A DNA stretch of 64,000 bases from Melitaea cinxia (Eukaryota; Arthropoda; Insecta; Lepidoptera; Nymphalidae), in contig NC_059415.1 in assembly GCF_905220565.1 (NCBI RefSeq), forward strand, positions 2,338,001 to 2,402,000, written 5' to 3'. Of the stretch, positions 57,584-64,000 are shown piece by piece (the first letter of the stretch is position 1; the number at the start of each line of letters is the position of its first letter). The position numbers and the translations under genes are program-made. The notes below the pieces were generated by a model that saw only the letters and a program-made list of their open reading frames with translations, had not been told where the DNA came from and ran no database searches.

Positions 57584-57661
57584 TATTGAATAAATCAAAA
57601 TAATATAGAAAGAACTAGGTTTTAGTCTGAAGTAAATTAAAAGTAATGGAAAAAATATCTT

Positions 57662-57744
57662 GTCAGAAGTGGGATTCGAACCCACGCCCACAGAAGTGGA
57701 CTGCGACCTGAACGCAGCGCCTTAGACCGCTCGGCCATCCTGAC
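57662..57744 (-). tRNA. tRNA-Leu (anticodon CAG)
   Basis: 83-nt class II cloverleaf on the - strand: acceptor GTCAGGA pairs with the 3' end TTCTGAC (one weak pair); D-arm TGGCCGAGCGGTC (A box); anticodon stem TGCG/CGCA with loop TTCAGGT, so the anticodon is CAG; long variable arm; T-arm with GGGTTCGAATCCC (B box). No terminal inverted repeats surround it, unlike the tRNA-like repeats elsewhere in the window, so I take it to be a host tRNA gene. Confidence 0.93.
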
Positions 57745-59034
57745 ATGAAACTTTTATGCGAAATAAATATTCACTTATTAAAAATTATATACTAGAATAA
57801 AAAAAGCTATTTTATTATTGTTTTTAGATACATTCATAATTTTATTTTTTTGAAAAAGACAATTAAAACGAATTTTTCTTTTTCTGCTTGTAAAATTTAC
57901 ATTACTTCTCAAGTATACTGGAATACTATACAATAAAAACATGGCTTATTTAGAGCCATGAGAAAGAATTAGTACATATTTTATTAATTAGTATTTTATT
58001 AATTAGTAAACAATTTTTGTATAAAAAAAAACAAGCTACTGAATCATAGATACTAAATATTTTAATAATTTTTAATAATCTATTCCATACAAGATGGCAG
58101 CACATTAATTATTGTGTTATAGGAAGTTCTTCGTCAGATGGCGTTGATCGTCCCAATTTTTGTTTAATTTATAGGGTGAGAAAAAGTGAAAGTATTATTG
58201 AAAATGGGCACGTCGACCGCCACCGAACGGTTGTTGACCGTCAAAAATATTTCTACATGACGTAATTGTGGTAATATCGGTGACTGTTTTGTATTGAAGC
58301 TTTAACTCGGCTGCTGTGTCCCATGGAACTAGTACAGTTACGACTTTAATGAAATTGTATTATCCATTTATTGACTAGACAATAAAAATGATTTATTTCT
58401 ATGATGAATTCTTATTTCATTTGTTTGTATTTCCTATGTATATTATAAGCAGAGTGCACTATCAAAACTTAACTTTTTTTATGAGGAATATAATAATGAA
58501 AAATATATAATGAAATAATGTAACGAATAATAAATGAAATATATTTATTTTGTTTTAGCATCATTACACAAAACAATAGAGAAAAATAAAATTGCGAACA
58601 GTTGTAATAGTGCGCATTGTATTCTATTAAAAAATAACTTCCAGTTGATCCAGAGGAGGAAAAATCGTTTGAAAATGTTACGTTAACTTTATTTTTGACT
58701 GAAACGATAGTTACCTAGTATACTTTCTAAATTAAGTAAGTTAAATTCAGTAATTTACGAACACTACACATGTAAATAACTGGGTGATTTTTTAAATACC
58801 GATGATGCTAACTTTGGTATTATTATATTATATCTTAGATGTTTTGACTTTAGATTTTTTTGATTTCTTATCATTTGCTTTTTGACAATAATTTTTAAAC
58901 TTCATCTCGAATATTTATTTCTGTGTGAGTTACATGGACAATGTTTATGTGGATTACATCGACGTTGACGACCTTTTTTTTAAACAATTGTTGACCTGTT
59001 AAAAAGTAGGCAACTATCTAAATAATGTGCTGTG
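57745..59034. other. AT-rich intergenic DNA
   Basis: No gene recognised downstream of the tRNA. Confidence 0.4.
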
Positions 59035-59375
59035 TGACTACGGCACCAAAGAATATAGCCACCCCCTCTTTTCCCGTGGGTGTCGTAAGAGGCGACTGGG
59101 GGATAACAAGGTTCCACTACTACCTTGGAACTTAAGAAGCCGACCGATGGCGGGATAACCATCTAACCGCTGGCTTTGAAACACACAGGCCGAAGACGGG
59201 CAACAGCGTCTTAGGTGCGACAAAGCCAGCCCTGCGGTCACTAACCCGCCTGCCCAGCGTGGTGACTATGGGCAACACACATGAGTTCACGCATTATTGG
59301 CGTGAATTTGTGGAGGCCTATGTCCGGCAGTGGACTGCAATAGGCTGGAATGATGATGATGATGATATCTAAATA
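59035..59375 (-). repeat. LINE-3'-end-like repeat, copy 3 with (GAT)n tail
   Basis: ccgtgggtgtcgtaagaggc, aagccgaccgatggcgggat, cgcctgcccagcgtggtgac, then gactgcaataggctggaatg and (atg)n. Confidence 0.75.
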
Positions 59376-62300
59376 CTGCTGTTTACTTTGTTATTATTGT
59401 ATTTGTTGTGTACTACTGTTGTTGGTGTTGACTTATGAATAAGTAAATAAATAAAATATACTTTTTAACAGTCAGCAAGCCCTTCATATGTTTTTGTCTT
59501 TTTATGTTTAAAAATATGTTTTATGTGTCAGATATTTACTGCTATATTTTTCACATGGAACTGAACATAACACTGTTAATTATGATTTTAATTACAATAT
59601 TTTTACGTCTCGTACAACATTTCTTAATTGTTTTTTAAACAACAACAGCGTAGTCAGTAACTAATCAATGTATCGATCATTCTAGACTTAAATAAAAGTA
59701 ATATACATCAAGTAACACACGAGTATAAGTTTGATAGGTTTTAAATTATACAGCAGACATATATTATACGAATTAAATTGAGTTTTCAAATTACTATTTG
59801 TCTATAATTATTCGTATTTATTTGACGTATAGACGGCGTAACGTTATATTATTAATATTTTGCCCTTGAACTATCACTGAAATCATGGCTAGCCCTGTCT
59901 ACCAGCCAGAATGAATAAAATATCTATGAATAAAAATTCGAAAAGACCATTGGCGCTGTTGACGGTGACCGTTGTTTCCAGTCCAAGATCGTGGGTTCGA
60001 TTACCCGAGTATTGTAATATTTATATTTATTTTGTTTATTTATTTAAGTGTTTAATACTTTTTTGCACATTCAGAATAGCATTAAAGACGACAGCAATAT
60101 TTTAACTTAAAATAATGCAAGGGAAGGCGGTTTTATCACTAATAATGATGAGACCGCCTATTATATGTATGTATATGTATTTATAATTTTGGATTTGAAT
60201 GCTTGTCAGCTGCTACCTGCGAGACCGGTATTAAGTTAAGGCTACCTTAGTATCAGACGACCGTATGTGCGTAAAAATATCTCAAAGAATAATATACTCC
60301 AGAGAGTTATCTTCAGTTTTTGGAATATACACATATTTGTCGCTTACAACTTGGTAATTTAGGTCCATTAGTATTTTTTGAACAGCGATCTCTTCCAGAC
60401 AATTTTTCATTTTTTATTTATGAGAATTACAAGGCAGTTACAGTTTTTATTATGTATTTAGTGGGACAAAGCAACCTTCATGCACGCATGAATTCTAACT
60501 AATCATGTAAAAAATTGGCGTTTACATACATACATCGTGCTCAGAACTATATACCAAAATGAACATAAATTGAGTAATTATACTGTACAGTTCAGGTCCT
60601 TGATATCAGTAATTATAAATTATATAATATTAAACGGAACCATTAAAAAAAAAAAAAAACAATTATATGTAACGAAAATTATTGGTTTAATATAATTTAT
60701 TAATGTTGTTGGTGTTATATCGCCTATGATTCCGCTTCTATTGCTTGTGAAGTCTAAACGTTTTTATAATTTCGCCTGCGGGCTCTTACGACCTTCTGCC
60801 TATTGAGCTGTTAATACTATCTGAACTTAATATTTTATTAATAATTATATATAATGTGTTAAGTTATCGTTATTTTTATATAACATAATAATGTACTTTA
60901 AGATTGTCTGTCTTTTGGTAGTTATATGCTTAAAGAGATTTTATTAGTTCGCATAGGTACATTAGTAGAAATTTTAGAATCAAATAAATTGTACCTGTAG
61001 TTCAATTGTTTACTGAAAAGTTATTACCGAGTCGAGATGTAATTTCAGTTCATAAAAAGGGACAAGAAACTCAAGTAATAGGTTGTAAAAGAAAGTAACA
61101 AGTGTGTTAATAAAAATTTAAATAATTTACTGAAATATAAATTACTAAAATACAAACATACATTCAAAAAAAAAAACAGAATTTCTTTGTTAAGTACTTA
61201 TGCATACAACTACTTGTTTTATATACATATCTATAACACATACGGTCGTCTGTTCCTAAGATAAAGCCTATTTACTAAAAATATCTCGTTACCAATCATC
61301 ACAAGATCACATATCTTACTTTTACTCAAATTATTCTGTATAATATATATTTTAGTGTTTCAGGAACATCTTACGTCGTTTAGACTGTAATTTCAGTGAA
61401 TAGTTAAGCTAGAACCTTATAAGCTTATTGGTCAATGTTCCATTGATAATAAAGTAATACTTATTACAAGTTGATTTTGAATTTACACTAAATGGAGCAA
61501 GCTTAGAGCGATACAATCAATTACATATCACGCATTTATACACAAGGAAAACAAGTTTCATGTAACTTGCTTATTCTCATGAAAATATAAATATAATTAA
61601 ATATAACATAAAAATCTTTATCATTATGAAAACTTACTAAAAATATATTAATTTCTTTCTGTGTAATCCATGATTCTAACTTATTTTTTTTAAAAAGAAA
61701 ATAGTTTTATTGTTTAGTTAATTATTCACAGATTTTACACCTATTTTTTATTTTGTATGAGAAAGATATTTTTTTTAATAATTCTTTTTTCGTATGCCAA
61801 CACGTAGGTATACTTACGATAGATATAGCCGTGGACATTAATAAGTGTTACAATAGTTGATTTAAAGGTCTAAATAAACCCATATTTCAGCCTTTACTCA
61901 TATGAGCAGTTGCACTTGACCCACATATTAAGTCTTGCTTTCTGCACTCAATACATATGTGTCGATATGGCAACACTAGTGCTGTTTCGTGATTATGTCC
62001 GAAAGGAAAAAGTATTTTTTTTCAGTTGAATTTAGCGTTAGAAAAATAATATTCATTACTGTACAGTGAATGACAAAAAATTAATTATCTGTAAAATTAA
62101 AAAAGTACTTATTTATCCGAGAAAAAATATTCTTTAAAGTGTTAGATATATATTAATCTTGTGGGGCCACCGGTTTGTAATGTTTGTTTATTAATTGTAA
62201 AGTTCGATGGTAAAGACATCTATGGTTGGTTCCCTTCCTACACCTACGAAATCCTTTACATTTATAGGTACTTATTAACTAAGTCCTCCTGATTTAACCA

Positions 62301-62496
62301 ACAAAAATTTGATGATTATTAGATACTAAAAGGTTAAGAATCACTAGTCTAGTTGAATTTCATAAAATAGTAATAAGACCGGGAAAGATTATCTGAATAT
62401 ATGACCTAAAATTATGTTAAATAACAACATAGTTTCTAAATACCTATAATTAAATATTGTGGTAGCGCGTGACAAGCAAATATCTTTTGTAAAATC
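59376..62496. other. AT-rich intergenic or intronic DNA
   Basis: A weak tRNA-like B box (gtgggttcgattacccgag) at 59991-60009 suggests an old SINE. Fragments of a cacacggtcgtc-type repeat also at 50350 recur near 60260 and 61240. No gene. Confidence 0.35.
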
Positions 62497-62720
62497 TGGA
62501 TTGGCCCGACTGGGGAAGTACCTCGACCTTACAGAAGATCACAGATGACTAAAACTGTTCTCAATTGATGTTGTGTTTCTGCGGTGAGTCACGTTAGAGT
62601 CAGGGCGCTAATAGTAGGGTTAAATTCGGCAACGCGCTTATGATGCTTTTATATCTATATTTGTGGACCTTTATACGCTACGATTACTGCTTAGTATTAA
62701 GCAAAAAGTACGCTTATAAT
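62497..62720 (-). repeat. family B repeat, reverse
   Basis: gcccgactggggaagtacct, cgaccttacagaagatcaca, ggcaacgcgcttatgatgct. Confidence 0.6.
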
Positions 62721-62832
62721 AAATTACCAATTAAGTAATATTAACAAATATTTATTTACACAATCATTTGCTTTCAAATCATCTCCATTAGGATAAATTA
62801 AAATAATACAAACCTAATATAGAATATGAGGA

Positions 62833-63045
62833 TTCAGCCTATAACATCCCGCTGCTAGGCATAGGCCTATTTTCCATGTAGGAGGAGGATTGAAGCTTAT
62901 ACCACCACGCTGCTCCACTGCGGGTTGGCGGATATGTTCCCTACTATGTGTAACGATAGCTATCAGGTATTTATGATGACAATTAGGACCGACGGCTTAA
63001 CGTGTTCTTCGAGGCACGGTGGGGAGACCCACAAGGACATACATC
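62833..63045 (+). repeat. SINE-like repeat family A
   Basis: ttcagcctataacatcccgc, ttccatgtaggaggaggatt, tgcgggttggcggatatgtt, gtggggagacccacaaggac. Confidence 0.72.
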
Positions 63046-63908
63046 AAACCGGAAATTAAATATTTGTACAAATACAAATATCCATTCCGAGCGAAAAATC
63101 GAACACGCAAATTATCGATGTTTTAGGCGACTACTCGCATCACTACATCAGAGTGGTTGTGTTGTATAGACTCATTTTAAAATTATAATTTAATTACCAT
63201 TAAGAAAAAAAAAGTATCTGTGTACTGACTTACGCACGTAAGAAGTAGAAGTAATATTTCATTGACTAACTTCACATTGCTAACTTCTTCTTCGTTGACT
63301 AACTTGAGGGTATCGGTTTTTTGTGACGATGTGCGCGCGAATCGTAATTTTTTTTATATTTCCCTAATGCGTCAAAAGAAGTATAACTTCAATAATTAAT
63401 TGACAGAAAAAAAAAACTTAAAAATTATTCTCAACGTAGAGACAGATACAATTTTATTATTTATTTATATGTAGGTACAAGTGTAGGACGATTATAAAAA
63501 AAACCTCCAGAGCTCTAGAGCTAAAGAATGCATTAAGGTTGCCGTTTAAAAGCGCTAAATACGACCTGTCGCTTGAGACACGCCTTTTTAACTTAATAAA
63601 TAACAGAAATATGTTTAAGCTGATGCTGATGCAAACGTAAGAGAAATTATAATAATAATGACACTTCGGCATATAGCTCATATTATTTAGTTAGCGGTTG
63701 TAAGCTCGAACCCGAAATATAATAAATATTAGGTCATATAGGTATATTGGTAATTATTTGTTGTTGTCTAAGCGTTTATGATAAGTACTGTGTAAATTAC
63801 CAATCTATTTATTAAGTGTATAGGCTATAAAATCCTCATGTTATTACAAATGAAAACCACGAAAGTTACCTAGCTTGTACATAAAATTAACTTACTTTCA
63901 CTATGATT
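63046..63908. other. AT-rich DNA
   Basis: Nothing recognised on either strand. Confidence 0.4.
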
Positions 63909-64000
63909 TAACCGACTTTCAAAAAAGGATGAGGTTGTCAATTCAGTATTTTTTTATGTATTACGTTACCTCCGAACTTTTTACTGGGTGGACCGATTTC
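63909..64000. mobile_element. element with ACCGACTTCAA ends, cut by the window end
   Basis: aaccgactttcaaaaaagga followed by tttttactgggtggaccgat; same family as 511-885 and 14744-15205. Confidence 0.55.

Overview
The window is nuclear DNA of an insect, almost certainly a lepidopteran. It has GT-AG introns, AT-rich noncoding DNA, GC-rich exons and the dense mixture of Helitrons, tRNA-derived SINE-like repeats, RTE-like LINEs, mariner, piggyBac and hAT-type elements that is typical of moth and butterfly introns. Lepidoptera is inferred from these repeats and from the two protein-coding genes; no species can be named.

Two host protein-coding genes and one tRNA gene are well supported. On the + strand, 3719-43243 holds the 3' part of lingerer (lig, the insect UBAP2/UBAP2L gene). 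I resolve 25 coding exons that join in one open frame of 870 codons plus stop, from a UBA domain through an RG-rich segment and the conserved FLDVQFGALE block to a Tyr/His/Gly-rich tail ending in SYWAPN. The first coding exon(s) lie upstream of the window. On the - strand, 46364-52769 holds a complete four-exon 6-phosphogluconolactonase gene (232 aa), whose last intron carries a large nested transposon insertion. A tRNA-Leu(CAG) gene sits at 57662-57744 on the - strand. From about 57.8 kb to the end I see only repeats and AT-rich sequence.

The lig introns are a transposon graveyard with readable nesting: a piggyBac element inside a SINE-like repeat (11.5-14.2 kb), a Helitron inside a Helitron (22.7-23.1 kb), an RTE-type LINE and a long-TIR mariner inside a third Helitron (33.8-37.9 kb), and repeated tRNA-like units inside inverted repeats (16.5, 22.4, 23.2 kb).

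The most unusual signal is a pattern within lig. Several GC-rich exons have been tandemly amplified together with their downstream splice donors: a 45-bp array after exon w2, a 139-bp unit x about 11 at exon w16, a 125-bp unit x 15 at exon w18 with acceptor, exon and donor in every copy, and a 168-bp duplication at exon w23. A decoy copy of the exon w15 acceptor lies 0.4 kb upstream of the real one. The arrays have clear reading-frame consequences: 139-bp copies keep frame only at donors 1, 4, 7 and 10, and 125-bp copies are phase 1 in and phase 0 out, so only one can be used per transcript. A second striking structure is a near-perfect inverted repeat with arms of about 1.7 kb at 53.0-56.8 kb, made of a Helitron plus a GAATA/GAACA array. 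It may be real or an assembly product.
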